Shown here piece after piece: positions 16,895 through 24,888 of a DNA stretch of 34,579 nt (positions are counted from its first letter, which is position 1; every line of letters begins with the position of its first letter). Under the pieces are notes generated by a model. That model made no database searches. It was not told where the DNA came from and saw nothing but the letters and a program-made list of their open reading frames with translations. This DNA is from Opitutales bacterium (lineage in GTDB: Bacteria > Verrucomicrobiota > Verrucomicrobiia > Opitutales > Seribacteraceae), in assembly GCA_029251885.1 (NCBI GenBank), contig JAQXCL010000136.1, forward strand, positions 1-34,579, given 5' to 3'. A program made the translations under genes and the position numbers.

Positions 16895-17827
16895 TCAAAG
16901 ATAGCGGTCAATTACTAAGGCGGCAAAAAGGAGGGGCAGATAGATGATAGTTACGAAGAAAAGTTTCTTGGCAGAATGATCCCGGTCTTTCGAAGTAAGG
17001 AATCGAATTGCTGGGAACAATAAATAAAGAGACAGAATAACAGATGAGGCAAGATAGAAGAGCCCAGGTTCGGGTTGTTGAAGTGTTAAGAAGTAAGGAG
17101 AAAAAACAAATATGGTGAGTAAAACGGTGTAAACCAAACTTTTGCGAGCAATTGCACGCCCATCAGAATCACCTAGTTCATGGAGCTTGAATCCCCCTTT
17201 GGAATAGTCCGTCCGAAAATTCCAGGCGATGGCCATAAAATGGGGGAGCTGCCAGGTGAAAAGAATTCCAAATAATATCCAACCATAGGTGGTCGGGGCA
17301 CCCTCGGCAGCGACCCAACCAATTAACGGAGGAAGGGCTCCAGATACGGCGCCAATCTCAATGGCATAAGGACTGATTTTTTTTAAAGGGGTGTAAATGA
17401 GAAGATAAACAATAAGGGTCGCGAGAGTAAGAATGGCCGCCCATGGGTTGGTGCCAACCCACAGAATGTAAAGACCAAGTGAAGATAAAGTAATGCCGAA
17501 TACCAGAGCAAATTCCGGACTGATTAATCCAGAGGGCAGGGGGCGGCTAGCAGTTCGAGCCATCAAGGAATCTTCTTTTCGTTCCATCCATTGATTTAAG
17601 GCAGCTGCACCACCTGCTGATAATGCTGTACCGATGGTAAGGGAAATGAAAATCGCTAAATCTGCTTGGAGTGGTTCACGAACTAAATATCCAAGTGATG
17701 CAGTAAATACAGAAAGTAAAGAAAGCCTGGGTTTTGTGAGTTCATACATGCCATGCACAGAGAAACCCGGCGAACTTGAAAGCGAGCCGGGGTGGGGCTT
17801 GGCTGGTATTGGTTTTCCTAGACTCAC
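16895..17827 (-). CDS. ctaB: Protoheme IX farnesyltransferase (heme O synthase)
   Basis: A 310-residue UbiA-superfamily prenyltransferase that adds a farnesyl group to heme b to make heme O, the precursor of heme A for this oxidase. The family segments are present: YELTKPRLSLLSVFTA near the N-terminus, the Asp/Asn-containing AALNQWMERKEDSLMARTASRPLP, YTPLKKISPYAIEIGAVSGALPPLIGW, and FLTWQLPHF-like LFTWQLPHFMAIAW. About eight to nine helices are visible. The start is GTG at 17827; the next methionine is residue 26, just before the first conserved segment. It is the first gene of the operon, 17 bases from the predicted transcription start. Confidence 0.95.
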   Translation of the reverse strand: MSLGKPIPAKPHPGSLSSSPGFSVHGMYELTKPRLSLLSVFTASLGYLVREPLQADLAIFISLTIGTALSAGGAAALNQWMERKEDSLMARTASRPLPSGLISPEFALVFGITLSSLGLYILWVGTNPWAAILTLATLIVYLLIYTPLKKISPYAIEIGAVSGALPPLIGWVAAEGAPTTYGWILFGILFTWQLPHFMAIAWNFRTDYSKGGFKLHELGDSDGRAIARKSLVYTVLLTIFVFSPYFLTLQQPEPGLFYLASSVILSLYLLFPAIRFLTSKDRDHSAKKLFFVTIIYLPLLFAALVIDRYL

Positions 17828-17850
17828 GTCAGTAGAATTTCTAATAGAAA

Positions 17851-17879
17851 ATTATGATTTAGCAAACAAAAGCAAGCAA
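17851..17879 (-). promoter_or_regulatory. Predicted promoter of the ctaB-coxB-ctaDEFG operon
   Basis: Read on the minus strand: -35 TTGCTT (17879-17874), a 17-base spacer, then -10 CATAAT (17856-17851). Initiation would be near 17844, giving a leader of about 17 bases before the GTG of ctaB. The spacing is ideal and the position correct, but it is a consensus match only. The 232-base divergent gap (17828-18059) otherwise shows nothing certain. Confidence 0.5.
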
Positions 17880-18059
17880 GGTGATAGATAGCATGTTGGA
17901 TGTTGAAAGCTGAGCTAATAATTGAGTGCAGTTGGATTAACATTCTTTATTTTGTAAAATTCAGAAATTCAAAAAAATAGCTCAGATTAACTAACTCAGA
18001 AGGAACTCACTAGAGTAATTGAAATTGCCTGCAGTGCGGTTGCTGAATAGTACGGGGTT

Positions 18060-18989
18060 GTGAATATCAATCAGGCAATTGTTTTTATGATCTGTGTGCT
18101 AGTTTTGTTTAGCTGCGAAGGTCCCCCTAGTCAATTTTCAGCCAAGTCATCACTTGCAGTAAATGAAGTGCGGGCAAGGGTTTTAGATGTCGATCTTAAT
18201 ACTAGCATGGTGAAGGTTGAAATACTTGCCTGTGGTAAAGAACTTGAAAAAGAATGGGGCGGGGTATCTGGTTTCGAGCAATACTTTGCGGTTCAACCAG
18301 GAGACTTAAACTTATTAAATTTAAAATCGGTTTTTCGAGCTTTAACCCGTAAAACCTTTACTCCCGCAAGAGGCCCCGGTTTTTTACTCAGCTGTGTTTG
18401 GCCAGATGATCGATCGGAGCGTATTCGAGTTAATAATGTTAACCGTTTGTTGCGACGAGATACCTTGAGCATGGGAGATAGTATGATTCGTTCAGTTGGT
18501 GATACGCTTCCACCTTTCGCTCTTTATGACCAAGATGGTGAAGTCTTGACGACCGACTATTTTGATGGCTCCGTGACTGTATTAAACTTTATATTTACCC
18601 GATGTTCGATTGCGGAGATGTGCCCTGCATCCACCATGCGCATGAAAAAACTTCAAACACTAGCCAAGCAGACAAAAGTCCCTCATGTAAAGTTTCTCTC
18701 CATAACTTTAGACCCAGAGTTTGATACCCCGGGAGTCCTCAAATCCTATGCCCGTGCCTATGATTTGAACGAACAAAATTTTCGTTTGGGTACAGCGACT
18801 AAGACGGCTATTGACGATTTGAACCGTCAATTTGGAATTTTTCGAAAGAATATTGAGAATTTGCCACTCGATCACACAATGCGGACGATGATTATTAATT
18901 CTAAAAGGCAAATTATATATCAATTTCCTGGAAGTCATTGGTCGGCAGAAGATTTTCTCGCTCGCCTGCCAGAAGGTGTTGAAGGTTAA
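18060..18989 (+). CDS. SCO1/SenC-family copper chaperone lipoprotein
   Basis: The 309-residue protein starts at GTG and has a short signal ending LFSC, so C19 is the likely lipidated residue. Residues 35-130 form an extra N-terminal region of beta-rich character that I cannot assign. Residues 143-305 are a thioredoxin-like SCO domain: PPFALYDQDG, then FTRC182-SIAEM-C188-P and the conserved copper-ligand histidine H272 in DHTMR. The cysteine spacing is CX5C, not the CX3C of classical Sco1. SCO proteins deliver copper to, or reduce, the CuA site of oxidase subunit II. It is divergent from the caa3 operon, which fits that job. The next gene begins ten bases after its stop. Confidence 0.88.
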   Translation: MNINQAIVFMICVLVLFSCEGPPSQFSAKSSLAVNEVRARVLDVDLNTSMVKVEILACGKELEKEWGGVSGFEQYFAVQPGDLNLLNLKSVFRALTRKTFTPARGPGFLLSCVWPDDRSERIRVNNVNRLLRRDTLSMGDSMIRSVGDTLPPFALYDQDGEVLTTDYFDGSVTVLNFIFTRCSIAEMCPASTMRMKKLQTLAKQTKVPHVKFLSITLDPEFDTPGVLKSYARAYDLNEQNFRLGTATKTAIDDLNRQFGIFRKNIENLPLDHTMRTMIINSKRQIIYQFPGSHWSAEDFLARLPEGVEG

Positions 18990-18999
18990 TTTCTTGATA

Positions 19000-19908
19000 A
19001 TGAAAAAGATATTTTCGTCTAAACTCTTACCTTTATTTTTGGCAGTCCCTTTTATCGGTATTTATTTTGTTGTGCGCTCACTGCCGGTGGAACCATGCGA
19101 TTTTCTGCACGAAGAAACTTTCAACCTTGAGGGTGAACTCGATTATTGTGGCCCTGGAGATGCAGGTTTTGTTGATTTATCTATCCGCAGATGGCCTATG
19201 AGTTTGGACTTTCGGGCTCTTGATCCCTTGGAAGTTGGAAAACCTTGTCGATTCGAAATGAATGTCAAGCAGGCGGATGGCTCCCCCCTCGCAGCTTCTG
19301 ATGTAGCTCTTAGTCATACTCGCAAGATTCATCTTCTCGCAATCGATCCCAGTCTGCAGGATTACCAGCACCTTCACCCAGAAGCGGATCCATTATTTAA
19401 GGGAATATGGCGTTTTACGCTTACACCGAAAAAAGCTGGAATTTATCAAGTCTTTCTCGATCTCATACCCATTCGGAGTCCCCGCCGAGTGTTATTAGGA
19501 ACTAGTTTCAAGGTATCTGGGAAGCCTGAAGATCCATACCTTGAAGAGGGAAGCAATATGGTTTCCCAAGGTAATCGGACTTTCAAAATTGAACGATTAG
19601 AAAATGAAGGTTCGGATTCGGAAATAATGATCAAATTTACTGCAGTGAATAAACAGGGTGACGACCTTCCGCTCCGACCAGTTATGGGAGCTTTTGCCCA
19701 CATGGTTGCCTTTGAACCAGACCTCAAAGGATTTGCTCATCTTCATCCCCTAGAATATGAACCCCCGAAATCCGGTGATGATGCCCGGTCTGGTCCTTTA
19801 ACTTTCAGTTTTAAATCTCCCGACTCTGGAGTTTACCGCTTATGGGCTCAGGTAAGAGTGGGAGATGATAAGGAAGAATGTTTTCTTCCTTTTGACTTAA
19901 AGATTTAA
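19000..19908 (+). CDS. Exported or anchored protein with duplicated His-rich domain, possible metal binding
   Basis: I choose ATG at 19000 (302 residues); the longer frame from GTG 18976 overlaps the SCO gene. One hydrophobic helix (about 9-26) serves as signal or anchor. Two similar beta-rich units follow, at about 80-172 and 205-302. Each begins with a short strand and a Q-rich turn (QADGSPL, KQGDDLPL), then has HxxxxxxxDPxLxxYxHLHP-like segments: H106, H111 and HLHP at 124-127 in the first, H234 and HLHP at 247-250 in the second, and a late Gly-x-Tyr strand (GIYQV, GVYRL). The repeated histidines suggest copper or heme binding. It follows SCO by ten bases and probably acts with it in copper handling for the oxidase; this is inference. 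I recall similar units only in uncharacterised periplasmic proteins. Confidence 0.75.
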   Translation: MKKIFSSKLLPLFLAVPFIGIYFVVRSLPVEPCDFLHEETFNLEGELDYCGPGDAGFVDLSIRRWPMSLDFRALDPLEVGKPCRFEMNVKQADGSPLAASDVALSHTRKIHLLAIDPSLQDYQHLHPEADPLFKGIWRFTLTPKKAGIYQVFLDLIPIRSPRRVLLGTSFKVSGKPEDPYLEEGSNMVSQGNRTFKIERLENEGSDSEIMIKFTAVNKQGDDLPLRPVMGAFAHMVAFEPDLKGFAHLHPLEYEPPKSGDDARSGPLTFSFKSPDSGVYRLWAQVRVGDDKEECFLPFDLKI

Positions 19909-20079
19909 TGGTTTTGCCAACCTCTAATAAAGAGATTGCACTCTGTCTCATCCTTTATCGCTTTGAGGTTTAGCTGAAGAAATTTAAAAGGTCGTTACAG
20001 ACTCTGATTGTCTGGTTAATCTTAAAAGGGGTTCTGAATATCAAAAAAGGTAAAAGTATACCGATTTCAAATATCAGTA

Positions 20080-20559
20080 TCAATTAGATCGTGTCCATCT
20101 GCGGAGTAAAAAATCGTCGTTATCGTCCAGGGTTTCAACGGGATAAAAACTTTTTTTAAATTCAGGAAAAAAAGCGTCCCCATCTGGAACTTTTTGGTGA
20201 ACTTCTGTGAGGTAAAGTTCGTGACAAAGAGGCAGGGCAAGAGAGTAGATTTCTCCACCGCCTATGATGAAAATAGTCTGATCCTGTTGCTTGTTTTCGA
20301 GAATATCTTCTATGGATCTAAATATCCTCATCCCATCTTCTTGTGAAGCGGTACGACTGAGTACCCAGTTTTGTCTACCAGGCAGTGCACCTGGCAAAGA
20401 TTCCCAAGTTTTTCTTCCCATCACTAAGGTGTGCCCAAGAGTAATTTTTTTAAACCACTTTAAATCACCAGGTAACCGCCACGGCAAGTCACCCGCTCGG
20501 CCAATAACCCCATCTTGGGAGACTGCGACAATCGCTTTGCAGGGACTAGAATTATTCAT
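20080..20559 (-). CDS. folA: Dihydrofolate reductase
   Basis: The 159-residue enzyme reduces dihydrofolate to tetrahydrofolate with NADPH in the cytoplasm. Motifs are in order: [24 protein letters not shown] with the LPW segment and the catalytic acid in the following helix, [15 protein letters not shown] for NADPH binding, and [14 protein letters not shown]. Length is that of a standard bacterial DHFR. Its ATG overlaps the thyA stop by four bases, so translation is probably coupled. It regenerates the folate that ThyA oxidises. The 171-base gap behind it (19909-20079) holds only a weak hairpin. Confidence 0.96.
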   Translation of the reverse strand: MNNSSPCKAIVAVSQDGVIGRAGDLPWRLPGDLKWFKKITLGHTLVMGRKTWESLPGALPGRQNWVLSRTASQEDGMRIFRSIEDILENKQQDQTIFIIGGGEIYSLALPLCHELYLTEVHQKVPDGDAFFPEFKKSFYPVETLDDNDDFLLRRWTRSN

Positions 20560-21353
20560 ACCGCGATCGGTGCCTTGATGGCAGGGTAGGGGTCGTAATC
20601 AATAAGCTCAAAATCTTCGAATCGAAAGTCAGTTATCTCTCTTTGATTACCATGAATAATCATTGTGGGCTTTGCTCGCGGTTCTCTGGAGAGTTGAAGT
20701 TCGGCTTGTTCGCGATGGTTTGAATAAAGGTGAAGATCTCCGAATGTATGAACAAATTCATGAGCCTGCAAATTGCAGATCTTGGCGACCATCATGGTCA
20801 ACAAGGCATAAGATGCGATATTGAATGGAACACCCAAGAAGAGATCAGCACTTCGTTGATAAAGTTGACAACTTAATTTGCCCTCAGCGACATAAAATTG
20901 AAAAAGTGCATGACAGGGTGGTAGAGCCATTAAGTGAAGCTCTCCCGGGTTCCAGGCACAAACGAGGTGCCTGCGACTATCAGGATTTTTTCGGATGGCA
21001 TGGATAACTTCCTGGATTTGATTAATAGAGCCGTTGCCATCTGCCTTTTTCCAGTCAGTCCATTGGGCACCATAAACCCGGCCGAGGTCTCCATTTTTAT
21101 CGGCCCATTCATTCCAAATCGATACCTTGTTGTCTTGCAGGTATTTTACATTGGTATCACCATTTAAAAACCATAGCAGTTCATGGATAATGGAGCGTAA
21201 ATGAAGTTTTTTTGTGGTTAGTAGGGGGAAACCGTCGTGAAGAGAGAACCTGGCTTGTTCGCCAAACACCGACCATGTCCCTGTTCCCGTGCGATCATCT
21301 CGGTGTGTGCCTTGATCGATTAATCGTTGGAGCATGGAAAGGTAAGTCTTCAT
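20556..21353 (-). CDS. thyA: Thymidylate synthase
   Basis: A 265-residue classical ThyA that methylates dUMP to dTMP using methylene-tetrahydrofolate. The N-terminal [31 protein letters not shown], the active-site cysteine in [12 protein letters not shown], the arginine-rich phosphate site in [20 protein letters not shown], and the C-terminal end APIAV are all recognisable. Its length matches the E. coli-type enzyme. It heads a two-gene unit with folA. It faces the orphan secreted-protein gene across 57 bases; no clear thyA promoter was found in that gap. Confidence 0.97.
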   Translation of the reverse strand: MKTYLSMLQRLIDQGTHRDDRTGTGTWSVFGEQARFSLHDGFPLLTTKKLHLRSIIHELLWFLNGDTNVKYLQDNKVSIWNEWADKNGDLGRVYGAQWTDWKKADGNGSINQIQEVIHAIRKNPDSRRHLVCAWNPGELHLMALPPCHALFQFYVAEGKLSCQLYQRSADLFLGVPFNIASYALLTMMVAKICNLQAHEFVHTFGDLHLYSNHREQAELQLSREPRAKPTMIIHGNQREITDFRFEDFELIDYDPYPAIKAPIAV

Positions 21354-21372
21354 TGGTCGGTATGGAACATTC

Positions 21373-21401
21373 TTGATTGTACAGGGAGTGATACGTATAT
21401 T
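21373..21401 (+). promoter_or_regulatory. Predicted promoter of the orphan gene at 21411
   Basis: TTGATT (21373-21378), an exact 17-base spacer, and TATATT (21396-21401) make a good sigma70-type promoter. Initiation about seven bases later would fall at about 21408, only a few bases before the ATG at 21411, so the message could be nearly leaderless. If translation begins at ATG 21426, the leader would be about 18 bases. Confidence 0.5.
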
Positions 21402-21410
21402 TTTATATTC

Positions 21411-22238
21411 ATGAGCGTTTGTGGAATGTCGAGTTTATCTGTTTTAATCGGCTTTTTGATGTTCTTTGGAAGTTTAAAAATGCATGGTCAACAGAAAGCA
21501 AATGACTTCACTAAACGTGTGGGGGGGGTTGATGGGAAAATGAGCACACTGAATGGACGATCATCAAAATTTAACCGAATGAATCCGCACTCAAGCAGGC
21601 GCATATCGATTGAAGAATGGCCTGCTCACTTTTCTTCTTTCGGGGGCAAGCGTTTCCCTATGCGAAATGTTAACCTTTGGGGTCGTGAACGGGTGCCATC
21701 TACTCGCATAGAGATTAAAACGCCCTTGAATGATCAAATCGCTGATGAAAGTTCTGAGCGAGCAACCAATCAAAACCTAAGCAAAAAAGCTCCCGCTGCC
21801 AATGCAGTCGAATTTCGGGATGCTTATTATGCTCGTTTAAATGACCGCGTGGATGATTGGATGAACAAGGTGAACAATATGTCATTACGCGATATTAACC
21901 GATATCAGTTTAGGCGGGATCGTCCAAGTCGACCTGGTTTTCCGGTTCAAAAAGCAGGGGGAGGTGCGTATGAAGGTTTTGAACTAGAAGCCCCCGTCAA
22001 AGGAAGTGGGTTACCAAAGAATAAACAAATTAGCTTACCTCAAGGAAGCAAAGATTATTGGATGGGACCAAGAAAAGTTAAATCTTCATCTTCTTCAAGT
22101 ACATCGAATGTTGGCAGTCAAAAGAAAACATTTTCGAACTCAATGAAGTCCAATGAGTCTGCAAAAAACTTCAAGACTAAGGCAAAGCCTATCCTCGGGC
22201 CTAAAACTATTCGTGTGCAAGTAGGCAAGTCCGAGTGA
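21411..22238 (+). CDS. Orphan secreted or membrane-anchored basic protein, unknown function
   Basis: I do not recognise this protein. The start is taken as ATG 21411 (275 residues), or ATG 21426 five codons in; the longest frame from 21327 would run into thyA and past the predicted promoter. A hydrophobic stretch (about residues 7-23) followed by HGQQ looks like a signal peptide. The rest is polar, rich in Lys, Arg, Ser and Asn, with a short helical-looking segment around [21 protein letters not shown], a run of six serines near residue 230, and a basic C-terminus. No cysteines or catalytic motifs stand out in the mature part. It looks like a lineage-specific cell-envelope protein. Base usage resembles the neighbours, so recent transfer is not indicated. 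Confidence 0.7.
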   Translation: MSVCGMSSLSVLIGFLMFFGSLKMHGQQKANDFTKRVGGVDGKMSTLNGRSSKFNRMNPHSSRRISIEEWPAHFSSFGGKRFPMRNVNLWGRERVPSTRIEIKTPLNDQIADESSERATNQNLSKKAPAANAVEFRDAYYARLNDRVDDWMNKVNNMSLRDINRYQFRRDRPSRPGFPVQKAGGGAYEGFELEAPVKGSGLPKNKQISLPQGSKDYWMGPRKVKSSSSSSTSNVGSQKKTFSNSMKSNESAKNFKTKAKPILGPKTIRVQVGKSE

Positions 22239-22295
22239 TTCACGCTTGCCACTATTGATGGGATAATTACTATTCTACCTTTAAATTTATTTCAT

Positions 22296-22372
22296 GGACG
22301 GCTAGCTCAGTTGGTTAGAGCGGCTGGTTTACACCCAGTAGGTCACAGGTTCGAATCCTGTGCCGTCCACCA
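22296..22372 (+). tRNA. tRNA-Val (anticodon TAC)
   Basis: A complete cloverleaf: acceptor stem GGACGGC / GCCGTCC, D arm with AGTTGGTTAGA, anticodon stem GCTGG / CCAGT (one G-T pair) around loop TTTACAC, TAGGTC-type variable region, and T arm ACAGG-TTCGAAT-CCTGT. The anticodon TAC is at 22330-22332 and reads GUA, plus other valine codons by wobble. The discriminator is A and CCA is encoded. ilvN begins 24 bases after the tRNA, with no terminator between. Confidence 0.97.
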
Positions 22373-22396
22373 TTCACCAATTTCTAAACTACTCCC

Positions 22397-22882
22397 ATGC
22401 GCCACATCATTTCCGTTTTAGTCGAAAATAAATTTGGTGTCCTCGCTCGAATAGCTGGACTATTTAGTGGCCGTGGATTTAACATTGATACTTTAAACGT
22501 AGCACCTACACATATTAGTGGACGGTCCCGGATTACCGCTACACTTAATGGGGACGAAAAAGCTCTGGATCAATGCATCAAGCAATTAGATAAACTTGTA
22601 GATGTTATTGCAGTGGAAAACTACCATGGCGAAGAAGCAGTTGGTCGTGAACTAGTTTTGCTTAAAGTCGAAGCCGATTCCAAAACTCGTCCGGAAATTA
22701 CCCAAATTTGTGATGTATTTCGGGGTAAAATTATAGATGTCTCCCCCAATAACCTGATCATAGAGGTCACAGGAAATAAAAATAAAATAAAAGCTTTTCT
22801 CGATTTACTCGAATCTTTTGGCGTATCCGAACTTGCCCGTACGGGTGTTGTTTCTTTGCGTCGTGGAGCGAGTGAAAACTAA
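22397..22882 (+). CDS. ilvN: Acetolactate synthase small (regulatory) subunit
   Basis: The 161-residue subunit has the N-terminal ACT domain (HIISVLVENKFGVLARIAGLFSGRGFNIDTLNV) and the typical C-terminal half with ELVLLKVEADSK, DVFRGKIIDVS and ESFGVSELARTGVVSL. It activates the catalytic subunit IlvB and carries valine feedback inhibition, in the first shared step of valine, leucine and isoleucine synthesis. The gene for the large subunit, normally directly upstream, is absent; a valine tRNA stands there instead. ilvC follows after 44 bases. The symbol ilvH would be equally valid. Confidence 0.95.
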   Translation: MRHIISVLVENKFGVLARIAGLFSGRGFNIDTLNVAPTHISGRSRITATLNGDEKALDQCIKQLDKLVDVIAVENYHGEEAVGRELVLLKVEADSKTRPEITQICDVFRGKIIDVSPNNLIIEVTGNKNKIKAFLDLLESFGVSELARTGVVSLRRGASEN

Positions 22883-22926
22883 TCCATTTTATCTGGAAAT
22901 CAACTAATCAAGTAACCCACTAGCAA

Positions 22927-23955
22927 ATGCCAGCGAAAGTATACACGCACAAAGAAGCGAAAATTACTCCCCTCAAAAAGAAAACGCTCGCCGTCATCGG
23001 GTACGGCTCACAAGGACATGCACATGCCCTCAACCTAAAGGACAGCGGATTGAATGTCATCATTGGATTGTACAAAGGAAGTAAATCCATTCGTGTGGCC
23101 AAACGCCATGGCTTTGAAGTGTTTGAAGTTGCTGAGGCTGTACAAAAGGCAGATGTAATCATGATTGGAGTGCCTGACATGAAGCAGGCGGAGGTTTACG
23201 AGTCCGAAATTAAACCCAACCTTTCCAAGGGTAAAACACTTCTATTCACTCACGGCTTTGCCATTCATTTTGGCTTAATCAAGCCTCCCCGTGGAGTCAG
23301 TGTGATCATGGTCGCCCCCAAAGGACCTGGTCATTTAGTACGTTCACAATTTAAGGAAGGTAAAGGCGTGCCCGCTCTAATTGCCGTGCTTAAAGGTTCA
23401 TCAAAAGATTCCAAAAAAGTTGCTCTTTCATGGGCAGCTGGTGTTGGAGGTGCAAGGGCAGGCATTCTAGAAACTACCTTCAAGGAAGAAACTGAAACAG
23501 ATTTATTCGGCGAACAAGCGGTTCTTTGTGGCGGTGCGTCTGCCTTGGTTCAAGCAGGTTTTGAAACTTTAGTAGAAGCAGGTTATGCACCTGAAATGGC
23601 TTATTTCGAATGTTTACACGAGTTGAAGTTGATTGTTGATTTAATGATTGAATCGGGAATTGCTGGGATGAGGTTTTCGATATCTGAAACTGCAAAGTAT
23701 GGTGATATCACCCGCGGGCCTCGCGTCATTAATGCAAACGTCAAGCGCTCGATGAAGACGATTCTTAAAGAAATTCAAAGCGGTAAATTTGCCAATGATT
23801 GGATTAAGGAACACCAAGCAGGATTACCTAATTACAACAAGTTGTTGGAAGAAGGAGAAAAGCATCCTATCGAAGTTACTGGTAGAAGCTTAAGAGCTGT
23901 AATGCCTTGGATACCTAAGAAAAACATTAAGGGTGCACAAGCATCCTACTCCTAA
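22927..23955 (+). CDS. ilvC: Ketol-acid reductoisomerase
   Basis: A class I enzyme of 342 residues that isomerises and reduces acetolactate and acetohydroxybutyrate, using Mg2+ and usually NADPH. The Rossmann motif [13 protein letters not shown] is at about 25-37. The specificity loop reads [11 protein letters not shown], and the serines and basic residues fit [16 protein letters not shown], the metal-binding [12 protein letters not shown] and the conserved E-containing [12 protein letters not shown] and SISETAKYG segments are all present. It directly follows ilvN, a common order. It is 78 bases ahead of hemC, in a gap holding only a weak inverted repeat. Confidence 0.97.
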   Translation: MPAKVYTHKEAKITPLKKKTLAVIGYGSQGHAHALNLKDSGLNVIIGLYKGSKSIRVAKRHGFEVFEVAEAVQKADVIMIGVPDMKQAEVYESEIKPNLSKGKTLLFTHGFAIHFGLIKPPRGVSVIMVAPKGPGHLVRSQFKEGKGVPALIAVLKGSSKDSKKVALSWAAGVGGARAGILETTFKEETETDLFGEQAVLCGGASALVQAGFETLVEAGYAPEMAYFECLHELKLIVDLMIESGIAGMRFSISETAKYGDITRGPRVINANVKRSMKTILKEIQSGKFANDWIKEHQAGLPNYNKLLEEGEKHPIEVTGRSLRAVMPWIPKKNIKGAQASYS

Positions 23956-24033
23956 TTCCAGCTACTCATTCGTCGGGTTGAAGAAATATATCCGGCCGAC
24001 GGTATTGCTTTTGGCTCTCCTTATCTGTAATCG

Positions 24034-24888
24034 GTGAGTAAACCTTTGGTATTGGCAACCCGCCGAAGTCCCTTGGCGTTATGCCAAGCTGAACAGGTTG
24101 CGACTTGTTTAAGCGAATTTCTCTCGCGAGAGGTTGAACTTTTACCAATGGTTACCACGGGAGACAAACAAACTGATTGGTCTTTGGAAAAGTCTGGTGG
24201 AAAGGGCTTGTTTACGAAGGAACTCGAACTTGCTTTACTTGATGGTCGAGCCGACCTTGCGGTACACAGTGCAAAGGATATGCCAACAGAGATGCCAAGA
24301 GGTTTGGAATTGGCTGCTTTTCTTAAGCGAGAAGATCCGAGCGATGTTTTGGTATTTAAGGAGGATTGTCCTGAGCCAAAAGCCATAGCCTCGGGAAGTC
24401 CGAGAAGAAGAGCTCAGGCAACTCTGTTGTTTCCCAAAGCGAAGTGGATGGAATTACGAGGAAATGTAGAGACGCGTTTGCAAAAAATTTCTCAAGGTAG
24501 TGAAGCAGACTCGAGTCTACTTGCAGCCGCGGGATTGAATCGTTTGGGCATTCGTGCATTTCCTGGTTTGTCCTTTCGAAAATTAAAATTAGACGAAATG
24601 GTTCCGGCTCCGGGCCAAGGAGCTATCGCTCTACAAACTCGTTCCGAAGATGCTCGGTATTTTAATCAAGTTAGCGATAAATCGACTGAAAGAGCGGTCA
24701 AGATTGAAAGGGCCGTCTTGGTAGCTCTAGGCGGTGGTTGCCAAGTCGCATTGGGAGCTCATTACTCTGAAACGAGCGATAAACTAGCCTTTTTTCATGA
24801 GAATTGTGGGATTAAAACTTTGACGATTGCCGGGAGGGAAGAATCGGATTGGATTAAAGAAGTCATAGAATGGACAAAAATCAACTAA
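24034..24888 (+). CDS. hemC: Hydroxymethylbilane synthase (porphobilinogen deaminase)
   Basis: The 284-residue enzyme joins four porphobilinogens into hydroxymethylbilane. It starts at GTG with LATRRSPLALCQAEQVA, followed by TTGDKQTDWSLEKSGGKGLFTKELE, the catalytic-Asp segment LAVHSAKDMPTEMP, ASGSPRRRAQ and PAPGQGAIALQ. The cysteine that carries the dipyrromethane cofactor is in ALGGGCQVALGA. The C-terminal domain is somewhat short for the family (usually about 310 residues in total). It overlaps the cobA-hemD gene by 19 bases, which suggests translational coupling of three successive tetrapyrrole activities. Confidence 0.96.
   Translation: MSKPLVLATRRSPLALCQAEQVATCLSEFLSREVELLPMVTTGDKQTDWSLEKSGGKGLFTKELELALLDGRADLAVHSAKDMPTEMPRGLELAAFLKREDPSDVLVFKEDCPEPKAIASGSPRRRAQATLLFPKAKWMELRGNVETRLQKISQGSEADSSLLAAAGLNRLGIRAFPGLSFRKLKLDEMVPAPGQGAIALQTRSEDARYFNQVSDKSTERAVKIERAVLVALGGGCQVALGAHYSETSDKLAFFHENCGIKTLTIAGREESDWIKEVIEWTKIN

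Noticed and set aside
16888-16911. TTG start for coxB overlapping ctaB
   Set aside because: ATG 16887 lies just after the ctaB stop and gives a compact lipoprotein signal; the TTG adds eight residues without support.
19998-20014. Hairpin CAGAC/GTCTG as a terminator between the His-rich protein gene and folA
   Set aside because: Only five base pairs and no real T-run; not distinguishable from chance.
23974-24006. Inverted repeat CGTCGG/CCGACG between ilvC and hemC
   Set aside because: Six base pairs with a loop of about 20 bases and no T-run; too weak to call a terminator or attenuator.
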